From positions 1 to 28,434 of the forward strand of contig JBGPJM010000037.1 of the NCBI GenBank assembly GCA_041485385.1: a DNA stretch of 28,434 bases, read 5' to 3'. Below are positions 1 through 6,292 of this stretch, in pieces (the stretch's first letter is position 1; each line of letters starts with the position of its first letter). The translations under genes were made by a program, and so were the position numbers. The notes beneath the pieces are model-generated. The model searched no databases and was not told the DNA's origin. It saw nothing but the letters and a program-made list of their open reading frames with translations. Source of the DNA: JBGPJM01 sp041485385 (lineage in GTDB: Bacteria; Planctomycetota; Phycisphaerae; Phycisphaerales; UBA1924).

Positions 1-114
1 CCCATCATCATCGCCCACCGATCGCACGACCGCCGGCAGCAGGCCACCCGCCTCCTCCTCCTCGCCGCCCTCCTCTGCCTGGCCGCCACCGTCGCCTACC
101 ACCTCCTCCGCTGA
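1..114 (+). CDS. C-terminal end of a membrane protein (5' truncated)
   Basis: Frame 1 is open from the first base to a TGA at 112-114 and encodes 37 residues. The segment has a basic, polar stretch (HRSHDRRQQ) followed by a hydrophobic run of Leu, Ala and Val and a final LLR. This looks like a C-terminal transmembrane anchor with positive charge on the side preceding it. The window holds too little to name a family. The C-rich codon choice (CTC, GCC, CGC) matches the rightward genes between 2.3 and 8 kb, which supports it as real coding sequence. A strong inverted repeat lies 44 bases after the stop. Confidence 0.5.
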   Translation, partial: PIIIAHRSHDRRQQATRLLLLAALLCLAATVAYHLLR

Positions 115-157
115 AAAAGAAGCCGATCCAGCCTCCTCCCCAAAACGGTGGAGTCAC

Positions 158-195
158 TTTGCGCGCGCAGAACAAGCGCCCCCGGCGCGCGCAAA
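158..195. other. GC-rich inverted repeat downstream of the first gene
   Basis: TTTGCGCGCGC (158-168) and GCGCGCGCAAA (185-195) are perfect complements around a 16-base loop, so an 11-bp stem is possible in either strand. No T-run follows directly on the + strand; the nearest T tract is near 212-216. It could act as a terminator or RNA-stability hairpin for the gene ending at 114, but that is inference. Confidence 0.45.
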
Positions 196-580
196 AGCGC
201 ACACCTCAAAATTTTTATCTCCAGCGCCCACAAGCACTTACGCGATTTGACCCGCCGCTATTTCCCATTCTGGGCGCGCAAACAGGACCGTCGGCCCATA
301 GGTAGAGGGGGACACCAGTGCAGTGCCATCACACCCAAGAACCCCAACCGCACGCCGCCACCCCACGCCTCCCTCTTCTGCTCACTTTCCCCCTGACCCA
401 CAACCCCTTGCGCAACTCCCACCAATCCCGGCACCAAAACCCCATCCCCTTGGGGTACGCACCACCCCCCCCCTTTCCGCGAAAAACACCCCGCCAAAAC
501 TCACAACTCAAGCTTCCACAAGCACTTGCGCAAAAAACCTGCCCTGTTTTTCTCGTCTTTTCCCCGCCCTTCTCTGCTTT

Positions 581-620
581 TCTCAAAATCTCTCGATCCT
601 TCTCAACATCTCTCGATCCT
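581..620. repeat. 20-bp tandem duplication
   Basis: Two adjacent 20-base units (581-600 and 601-620) share the form TCTCAAAATC/TCTCGATCCT. They differ at one base (AAAATC in the first, AACATC in the second). A degenerate third start, TCTCGTCCCC, follows. Confidence 0.8.
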
Positions 621-664
621 TCTCGTCCCCTGTCCCCCACACCCGCTCTCTTATCTCTTCTCTT

Positions 665-692
665 CTGCTCACTGCTCACTGCTTACTGCTCA
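665..692. repeat. Four-copy 7-bp array overlapping the lipoprotein stop codon
   Basis: The units CTGCTCA, CTGCTCA, CTGCTTA, CTGCTCA run without gaps from 665 to 692. The stop codon of the leftward lipoprotein (TCA on the + strand at 690-692) is the last triplet of the fourth unit, so the array forms the beginning of that gene's 3' untranslated region. Confidence 0.75.
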
Positions 693-1322
693 CTTCTTCC
701 GCGGCCGACGCGGCCACCCCGCCGGATCCGTCGTCACCGGCGTCGCCGGCTCAACCCCCGGCCCCGGTGGCGGCGGCGACGGCGCCAGCCCCCCCTCCCC
801 GATCGGCGCCCGCGCGTACGCGTCCAGCGGGCTCTCCACCGTCTTCCACGGCGGCGTCACGATCGCCCGCGGCACAAACAGCACCAGGTCCAGCGCCGCC
901 ATGAACGGCGCCTCGATCGCCTCCAGCACCTGCCTCTGCCCGCTCCGCGCATCCGGCGCGTCCAGGGCGTGCTCCGGGCCGGGGAACTCGTCCCGCTGCC
1001 GCGCCGTCTGGAACGTCAGGTGCGGCGCATCCCTGGTGTACGTCGGCTGGTGGTTCACGCCCCCGGCCGGCACCAGCACCACCGTCCGCCCCCAGTTCTC
1101 GCGACTGGCGCTCGTGACCGACGGAGACCCCGACAGCCCGGCCGCTCCCCATGGCGCATGGCCCCTGCTCTCCCACGGCGAAATCGTGTCCAGTTCCACG
1201 CCCGCCCCCGGGCTCGTCACCGTATTCAGCGACCGGTAGCTGCACCCGCCCATCATCGCCGCCATGCCCACAAATGCCGCCGCCGCGACACATCCCACGT
1301 TCGACCCTGTCCTTCGCTGCAT
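690..1322 (-). CDS. Predicted lipoprotein of unknown function
   Basis: This 210-residue protein starts at ATG 1320-1322 with GGAG six bases upstream. The N-terminus is basic (MQRRTGSN), then hydrophobic to about residue 26, ending MMGGC. That is a plausible lipobox with Cys27 as the lipidated residue, so I expect membrane attachment after signal peptidase II cleavage. The remainder contains a Trp/Pro-rich middle and a segment near residues 138-158 (EAPFMAALDLVLFVPRAIVTPP) that is moderately hydrophobic. The tail is proline-rich and ends in basic residues. I do not recognise a family. It is the last gene of a leftward cluster with recX (about 54 bases upstream) and the TPR gene. Confidence 0.75.
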   Translation of the reverse strand: MQRRTGSNVGCVAAAAFVGMAAMMGGCSYRSLNTVTSPGAGVELDTISPWESRGHAPWGAAGLSGSPSVTSASRENWGRTVVLVPAGGVNHQPTYTRDAPHLTFQTARQRDEFPGPEHALDAPDARSGQRQVLEAIEAPFMAALDLVLFVPRAIVTPPWKTVESPLDAYARAPIGEGGLAPSPPPPGPGVEPATPVTTDPAGWPRRPRKK

Positions 1323-1376
1323 CGGTTGCTCCAGGCGCGTCGCAGGCCGTTGGGCACAGCCGCGCTCGCCACAATC

Positions 1377-1895
1377 TCAACAGTATCCTCCCTCCCACCC
1401 CTTCATCGCCTTCCGCACCGCCTCCCCGCACACCTCCGCCTCGAACCCCCGGCGGGCCAGCAATCCATACACCCGCCTCGCGGCCGCCGCCCGATCCACC
1501 GTGCTCCCGATCACCCGGAGCCGGCGTGTCGCCAGCTCCAGCGCATCCTCCCCCGCGTCTCGCTCCTTCAGCGCCGACTCCACCGCCGCCCGCGCCACCG
1601 TCCCCTCGATGCCCCGCTGCCGCAGCTTCGCCATCAGCAACGCCCGTCCGGCCGGCTTCCGCGCAAGCAACCCGCGCACGTACGCCGCCGCGTACGCGCG
1701 ATCGTCGATCAGCCCCCTCTTCTCCAGCTCGGCCGCCACCCTCGCGGCGTCGTCCTCACCCAACCCGCGCCGGCGCACGCTCGCGATTACCCCAGCCCGC
1801 GTCATCGCCCGCTTCGCCAGCAGGCGCACCACGTGCCGGCGCGCCGCTCCCAGCGCGTCCTTCTTCTCCGGGCCCCGGGCGTCGCGGCTCAGCAC
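1377..1895 (-). CDS. recX: RecX family regulatory protein
   Basis: RecX proteins bind RecA filaments and modulate recombination and the SOS response in the cytoplasm. The 172-residue product shows the family's tandem three-helix repeats: an N-terminal block of short helices (AARRHVVRLLAKRAMTRAGV), then LEKRGLIDDRAYAAAYV, which matches the RecX signature of 'G-[L/I]-[I/L]-[D/N]-[D/N]-x-x-[Y/F]-A', then LRQRGI and a C-terminal repeat ending LLARRGFEAEV. I placed the start at GTG 1893-1895 because the longer open frame runs through the whole TPR gene. At this GTG the sequence reads GTGCTGA, overlapping the TPR stop, with GGAGG about ten bases upstream. This implies translational coupling. recA is not in the window. 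The family assignment is firm; the start is inferred. Confidence 0.85.
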   Translation of the reverse strand: MLSRDARGPEKKDALGAARRHVVRLLAKRAMTRAGVIASVRRRGLGEDDAARVAAELEKRGLIDDRAYAAAYVRGLLARKPAGRALLMAKLRQRGIEGTVARAAVESALKERDAGEDALELATRRLRVIGSTVDRAAAARRVYGLLARRGFEAEVCGEAVRKAMKGWEGGYC

Positions 1896-2203
1896 TCCCC
1901 AATCCCCTCCATCAGCCCCTGCATTTCCCCCAGCGCCTTCCCCTCCCCCGCCTTCTCCGCCGCCCTCATCCCCGCCGTCAGCGTCGTCCGCGCCCCGTCC
2001 ACATCCCCGCCCGCCTGCTGCGACACGGCCTTGTGGTAATACGCGTAGCAGTACGCGCCGTCCGCCGCAATGCACCGGTCGTAGAACGCCACCGCCTCCG
2101 CATGCCGCCCCGCCCGCGCATGCTCCTGCGCGATCCCGTACAGCACGAACGCGTCCGACCCATCCACTTCCAGCATCTTCATCAGCTTCTCAATCCTCGA
2201 CAT
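1889..2203 (-). CDS. Small tetratricopeptide-repeat protein
   Basis: From ATG 2201-2203 the product is 104 residues. It begins MSRIEKLMKMLEVDG and contains two helix-turn-helix units typical of TPRs: AFVLYGIAQEHARAGRHAEAV followed by FYDRCIAADGAYCYAYYHKA and a third partial unit (GDVDGARTTLTAGMRAAEKAG). Gly, Ala and aromatic residues fall where the TPR consensus expects them. There is no signal peptide, so it is probably a cytoplasmic scaffold or partner-binding protein. An in-frame ATG twelve codons upstream exists, but the chosen start has GAGGA at suitable spacing. Its stop overlaps the recX start, so it leads the TPR-recX-lipoprotein cluster. The specific partner is unknown. Confidence 0.8.
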   Translation of the reverse strand: MSRIEKLMKMLEVDGSDAFVLYGIAQEHARAGRHAEAVAFYDRCIAADGAYCYAYYHKAVSQQAGGDVDGARTTLTAGMRAAEKAGEGKALGEMQGLMEGIGEC

Positions 2204-2242
2204 CTCCAATTCCTCAGTCCCCCAGTCTCCCAGTCCCACCGT

Positions 2243-2266
2243 CCCCGCGTCCCCGCGTCCCCGCGT
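2243..2266. repeat. Three-copy 8-bp array between divergent genes
   Basis: CCCCGCGT occurs three times head to tail at 2243-2250, 2251-2258 and 2259-2266. It lies inside a C-rich spacer separating the leftward TPR gene from the rightward dehydrogenase, where any divergent promoters would have to be. Confidence 0.75.
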
Positions 2267-2318
2267 CCCTCCCCCCCAACCCTATCCAACAAACAACCCC
2301 GAGCCCCCCAAGCACCCG

Positions 2319-3230
2319 ATACAAAACATCGCCGTCGTCGGCGCCGGCCAGATGGGCGGCGGAATCGCCCAGGTTGCCGCCGTCGCCGGCTTCAAGGCCC
2401 TCGTCTACGACTCCGTTCCGGGCGCCCTGGGCCGCTGCCAGGACAACCACGGCAAGCGCCTCGCCCGCGAGGTCGAGAAGGGGCGCATGACCCAGGGCCA
2501 GCTCGAGGCCGCGCTCTCCCACATCCACTACATCGACTCGCTCGAGAATCTCAAGGGCGCCGATATCGTCATCGAGGCCGTCGTCGAGGACGCCAAGGTC
2601 AAGCGCGACCTCTTCACCCGCCTCGCCCGCATCTTCAACGGCCACCAGATCCTCGCGAGCAACACCAGCTCCATCAGTATCACCGAGATCGCCGCGGCCG
2701 TCGCCTCGGCGACCGCGAGCGGTGGTGGGGGCGGGGGTGGAGGAGGCGGGGGCGCCGGAGGGGGCGGGGCCGACCGCGTCATCGGCATGCACTTCTTCAA
2801 TCCCGTCCCTGTCATGAAGCTCGTCGAGGTCATCCGCGCCGCCCAGACCTCCAGCGACACCGTCCAGCATGTCGTCGATCTCGCCAAGGCCCTTGGCAAG
2901 ACCCCCATCCCCGCCAACGACCGCCCCGGCTTCGTCTCCAACCGCGTCCTCATGCCCATGATCAACGAGGCCTTCTACGCCTGGATGGAGGGCGTCGCCG
3001 AGGCCGCGCACATCGACGAGATCATGAAGCTCGGCTGCAACTTCCCCATGGGCCCCCTGCGCCTCGCCGACTTCATCGGCCTCGACACCTGCCTCCACAT
3101 CATGGACGTCCTCGCCGACGGCCTCAACAACGACCGCTACCGCGCCTGCCCCCTCCTCAAGCAGCTCGTCGCAGCCGGCCGCCTCGGCGACAAGACCAGC
3201 CGCGGCGTCTTCGAATACCCGCCGAAGTAG
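2319..3230 (+). CDS. hbd: 3-hydroxyacyl-CoA (3-hydroxybutyryl-CoA) dehydrogenase
   Basis: This family oxidises (S)-3-hydroxyacyl-CoA with NAD+ in beta-oxidation or butyrate/PHB metabolism, in the cytoplasm. The Rossmann motif IAVVGAGQMGGG is at the extreme N-terminus. It is followed by DIVIEAVVED, NTSSISITEIA, the catalytic His block GMHFFNPVPVMKLVEVI (His at about residue 158), NDRPGFVSNRVLMPMINEA, and the C-terminal GCNFPMGPLRLADFIGLD. Length is normal for the single-domain family apart from a poly-glycine insertion (residues 135-150). The first ATG in frame (2352) would cut the Rossmann motif, and no ATG, GTG or TTG lies in frame across the spacer. I therefore placed the start at ATA 2319-2321, where homologues usually begin. 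The family call is firm; the start codon is uncertain. The gene ends directly before the next coding frame. Confidence 0.88.
   Translation: MQNIAVVGAGQMGGGIAQVAAVAGFKALVYDSVPGALGRCQDNHGKRLAREVEKGRMTQGQLEAALSHIHYIDSLENLKGADIVIEAVVEDAKVKRDLFTRLARIFNGHQILASNTSSISITEIAAAVASATASGGGGGGGGGGGAGGGGADRVIGMHFFNPVPVMKLVEVIRAAQTSSDTVQHVVDLAKALGKTPIPANDRPGFVSNRVLMPMINEAFYAWMEGVAEAAHIDEIMKLGCNFPMGPLRLADFIGLDTCLHIMDVLADGLNNDRYRACPLLKQLVAAGRLGDKTSRGVFEYPPK
2721..2770 (+). repeat. G-rich tract coding a poly-glycine insertion
   Basis: Eleven consecutive Gly codons (mixed GGT/GGG/GGC/GGA), an Ala, then four more Gly codons sit inside the dehydrogenase. They fall in the loop just before the conserved GMHFFNP block. 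The synonymous variety shows it is not a simple mononucleotide slip. The G runs meet the pattern expected of a G-quadruplex on the coding strand. Confidence 0.8.
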
Positions 3231-3239
3231 GTGCACACC

Positions 3240-4664
3240 ATGGTTGTACCGGCCCTTCTCTGCTTCATCGTTACCGCGCTGCCGTCCCCTCCCGACCTCA
3301 CCACGCTCCATCCCAGGTTCCCTCCCTCGCGCGACCACGCTCAGATCGTCGTTGAGCTTTCTCGGCGTGCCCAGGCGATTATCCAGCCCGATCAGAACGG
3401 CTACCCCGCCCTCACCGCGGCCATCGCCGCCGCTCTCCAGGCCAACGACGACGCCGCGGGCCGCCCCATGAAGAGCCCCGTCGATGGTCGCACCAACTGG
3501 GCTATCGACCTCGGCAAGCTCATCGACAACCCTTCGCCCAAGGAGCCCGATCTCCAAACCGCCCACCGCCTGATCGACGCGATGGAGACGCAGCAGGTCT
3601 TCGCCCGTCTGCACGACCTCGCCAAGTCCGGCGGCACCGTCCGCCCCAAGGAGACCGGCCTCCTCCTTCAGGCCCCCGCCGCCGAGCTCGACGCCGCCCG
3701 CTTCATCGCCCACGCCGTGCGCCTCCGCATGCGCTTCGCCGCCGCCGAGAGCAACTGGGAGCGCTGCGCCGATGCCGCGGATGAGGGCATGGCCCTCGCC
3801 AAGGCGTTCATCCGGCGTGGCGGCCTCTCCGAGAATCTCATCGGCATCGCCTGCGCCTCGTCCATCCTTCGCGAGACCGACCTCATCGCCTCCAAAGCCA
3901 ACGTCCCCGTCCTCACGCTCAAGCGCCTCCTCGCCGCGGTGGACGCGGTCCCCACCGCCGACCTCGAGAAGGCCGTCGAGTGCGAGCGAGAGGCCGTTGT
4001 AGAGGCCATCGAGCGCTGCCTCACGCCCGCCGGCACCACGACCGTGGCCCCCGTCCCCGACCTGCTCAAGAAGACCGCCGAGATGTTCGACATGCTCGCC
4101 GCCGCCGCCCGCCCCCCCGATCCCACCACCACACCCTCCGCCGCCCAACAGCGGCAGATCGCGGCCGACCTCCCGAAATGGGCCGCTCGCCTCCCCCAGA
4201 ACATGGAAGTGCTCGCCGACATGGCCCCGCGCCTCGGCAAGTCCATCGCCATGCGGGACATGTTCAACACCGAGCACGCGGGCCTCCGCATCCTCCTGGC
4301 CATCGAGACCTACCGGGCCGAGAAGAAGAACCTCCCCGCGATGCTCGACCAGCTCGTGCCGGCGTACCTCTTCGAGCTCCCCGCCGATCTCTTCGCCGCG
4401 GATCACAAGTTCCGCTTCGTCCCCGCCGACGCCCCCCGGGACCCGCGTCGCCGCACCTACCTCCTTTACTCCGTCGGCCTCGACGGGAAGGACGATGCCG
4501 GCAAGCAGCACCCCCAGTCCAACGCCCTCGCGGCCACAGACTCCGCCGGTCGTGGCTACGACTTCCTCATCAACCCCGCGCCCGACAACGCCCAAGGGAA
4601 GGTTTCCCCCAAGCCGCCCGCCAAGCCGGCACCCAGGCCCCCCGCGAACCGCCCGCCGCACTAG
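3240..4664 (+). CDS. Exported protein of unknown function, first of a tandem paralogous pair
   Basis: The 474-residue product begins with a short hydrophobic signal-like segment (MVVPALLCFIVTALPSPPDL), so it is probably exported. The body is alanine- and leucine-rich, mostly helical in appearance, with charged blocks such as SRDHAQIVVELSRRAQAI, QANDDAAGRPM and NWERCADAADEGMALAKAFIRRG. Near the C-terminus is a segment common in exported planctomycete proteins: AIETYRAEKKNLPAMLDQLVP, then DLFAADHKFRF, then TYLLYSVGLDGKDDGG-like text (GLDGKDDAGK). That last part resembles the C-terminal segment seen in pseudopilin-like and bacterial secretory proteins. The tail is proline-rich. I chose ATG 3240 (AGGTG six bases upstream); GTG 3231, directly after the previous stop, is an alternative. 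No family name is claimed. It shares almost its whole length with the next gene. Confidence 0.8.
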   Translation: MVVPALLCFIVTALPSPPDLTTLHPRFPPSRDHAQIVVELSRRAQAIIQPDQNGYPALTAAIAAALQANDDAAGRPMKSPVDGRTNWAIDLGKLIDNPSPKEPDLQTAHRLIDAMETQQVFARLHDLAKSGGTVRPKETGLLLQAPAAELDAARFIAHAVRLRMRFAAAESNWERCADAADEGMALAKAFIRRGGLSENLIGIACASSILRETDLIASKANVPVLTLKRLLAAVDAVPTADLEKAVECEREAVVEAIERCLTPAGTTTVAPVPDLLKKTAEMFDMLAAAARPPDPTTTPSAAQQRQIAADLPKWAARLPQNMEVLADMAPRLGKSIAMRDMFNTEHAGLRILLAIETYRAEKKNLPAMLDQLVPAYLFELPADLFAADHKFRFVPADAPRDPRRRTYLLYSVGLDGKDDAGKQHPQSNALAATDSAGRGYDFLINPAPDNAQGKVSPKPPAKPAPRPPANRPPH

Positions 4665-4764
4665 CCAGCCGACTACGCGGCGCAGTTCCGCGTCAACTCA
4701 CCTGATCAACTCAACCCCCATCCGGCCCGGGACGATTATCACACTACACCATCCTCCACTCCGA

Positions 4765-6144
4765 ATGCCGAACCAGAACCTATCCATGCTCGCCCGCGTC
4801 CTCCTTTGCACCCTCCTTCTCGCCGCCCAGGCAACCTCCGCCAGTCCCCCCGACCTCGCCCGGCTCTCCCCGAAGTACCCCGCCTCGCGTGACTACGCGC
4901 AGGCCTTCGTCGAGCTCTCCCGCCGCTCCCAGGGAATCGAGAGCAACGACCAGAACGGGTTCTCGCTCCTGATGGCCGCCGTCTCCGCCGTCGAGAAGGC
5001 CAACGACGACGCCGCCGGCCACCCGATGGGCACCGCCGAGGGCGACATCAAGTGGGTCGTCGACCTCGCCAAGCTCATCGACTCTCCTTCGCCCGATCCC
5101 GCCGAGCTCGAGACCGGCCGCCGCCTCCTCGCCGCCATGAAGACGCGCGGCGTTTTCACCAAGCTCCACGATCTCTCCAAGCTCCGGGGCACGGCGCGCC
5201 CGAAGGAAGTCTCCCTCCTCATGCGGGCCTCCTTCTCCGAGATCCCCCCCTCGCGCGTCATCGCCCGCGCCGAGCGCATGCGCATGCGCCTCGCCGCCCA
5301 GGAGAAGCACTGGGATGAATGCGCCGACGCCGCCGTCGAGACCGCGGCCCTCGCCAAGGCCTTCCTCCGGCGCGGGACCATCGCCGAGAACCTCGTCGGC
5401 ATCGCCTGCGCGAGCGCGCTTGTTCGCGAGGCCGGCGCGATCGCCGCGTCGCCGGGAGGGGGGGTCCCCGCGCCGACGCTCCGGCGCCTCCTCGCCGCGG
5501 CCGACTCTCTCCCCGCCGCCGACCTCGTCTCCGCCGTTGACTGCGATCGCCTGGCCACGTTCGAAGCGATCGAGCGTTGCGTCCCCAACGCCGGCGATGC
5601 CGACACGGCGCCGGCCCCGGAACTACTCAAGCGTGCCGCCGAGATGTTCGACCTGATGCTCGCCGCCGCGCACGCCCCGACCCCCGCGCAGCACCGTCCC
5701 CGCCTCGACGACCTCCAGAAGTGGACGGCGGCCCTCCCCGCCAACCAACAGATCCTCGCCGCACGATCGGCCCCGCTCGCCAGGGCCCTCGCCTCCCGCG
5801 ACCAGTTCAACACTGAGCGCGACGGCCTCCGCCTCCTTGTCGCTATCGAGCTCTTCCGCGCCGAATGCAAGAAACCTCCCGCCTCACTCAACGACCTCGT
5901 CCCCTCGTTCCTCCCCTCCGTCCCCGCCGACGTCTTCGCCGCCGACCACCTGTTCCGCTACACCCGCACCGACCCGGCGAAGGATCCGGCTGGCCGCGCC
6001 TACCTCCTCTATTCCGTCGGCTCCGACGGCCAGGACAACGGCGGCAAGACGCACCCCGCGTCCAACACCGCCGCCCTTTCCGGTGAGGCTGGCCGCGGCT
6101 ACGACTTCCTTGTCAATCCCTCCCGCGAGAAGCCCGCTCACTGA
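4765..6144 (+). CDS. Exported protein of unknown function, second of the tandem pair
   Basis: This 459-residue product is co-linear with the preceding gene: SPPDLARLSPKYPASRDYAQAF matches PPDLTTLHPRFPPSRDHAQIV. Further shared blocks are VELSRR, DQNG, EKANDDAAG, DLAKLIDSPSP, HLRAxRMRMR-type text, CADAA, ENLxGIACAS, EMFDLMLAAA, RDQFNTERDGLRLLVAIE, DVFAADHLFRY and YLLYSVGSDGQDNGGKTHP. The N-terminus (MPNQNLSMLARVLLCTLLLAAQATSA) is a clear signal peptide. ATG 4765 or ATG 4786 could be the start; neither has a good ribosome site. Both proteins lack membrane segments beyond the signal, so a periplasmic or surface location is likely. The function is unknown. About 100 bases separate the copies. Confidence 0.85.
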   Translation: MPNQNLSMLARVLLCTLLLAAQATSASPPDLARLSPKYPASRDYAQAFVELSRRSQGIESNDQNGFSLLMAAVSAVEKANDDAAGHPMGTAEGDIKWVVDLAKLIDSPSPDPAELETGRRLLAAMKTRGVFTKLHDLSKLRGTARPKEVSLLMRASFSEIPPSRVIARAERMRMRLAAQEKHWDECADAAVETAALAKAFLRRGTIAENLVGIACASALVREAGAIAASPGGGVPAPTLRRLLAAADSLPAADLVSAVDCDRLATFEAIERCVPNAGDADTAPAPELLKRAAEMFDLMLAAAHAPTPAQHRPRLDDLQKWTAALPANQQILAARSAPLARALASRDQFNTERDGLRLLVAIELFRAECKKPPASLNDLVPSFLPSVPADVFAADHLFRYTRTDPAKDPAGRAYLLYSVGSDGQDNGGKTHPASNTAALSGEAGRGYDFLVNPSREKPAH

Positions 6145-6292
6145 TCGGCGTGCCTCGTGCATCATGTGCCCGCCCGATAACCTCGCCCCTTCCGAGTGAG
6201 TTTCAAGACCGTCCGCGTGCCTGCCGACAATGACCACGGGGTCCCCCGTCCGCCGCGGCGACCGTTGCCTGCGCGTTCGAAATCAGCAGCCT

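Larger units (their letters stand above)
115..689. other. Non-coding, repeat-rich intergenic region
   Basis: I see no credible gene here. The overlapping open frames have proline/arginine-rich translations without domains and depend only on the absence of stops in GC-rich DNA. The stretch is AT-richer than its surroundings in places and strongly pyrimidine-biased on the + strand. It contains a GC inverted repeat (158-195), two copies of a CACAAGCACTT[A/G]CG motif (229-242 and 517-530), a 20-bp tandem duplication (581-620) and a 7-bp array (665-692). It lies between two genes that converge on it. Confidence 0.6.

Noticed and set aside
318..2039. Long + strand open frame from the first intergenic region through the lipoprotein and recX
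   Set aside because: It is Pro/Arg/His-rich and lies antisense to recX, whose family motifs are clear on the other strand.
1896..2075. Extended N-terminus of recX
   Set aside because: The extension is Gly/Arg-rich, lies fully within the TPR gene in another frame, and precedes the RecX homology. The GTG at 1893-1895 is a better start.
2214..4661. 815-codon minus-strand open frame across the dehydrogenase and the first exported protein
   Set aside because: It has no recognisable domain and is Gly/Glu/Asp-rich. Both + strand genes beneath it have clear homology or signal-peptide evidence.
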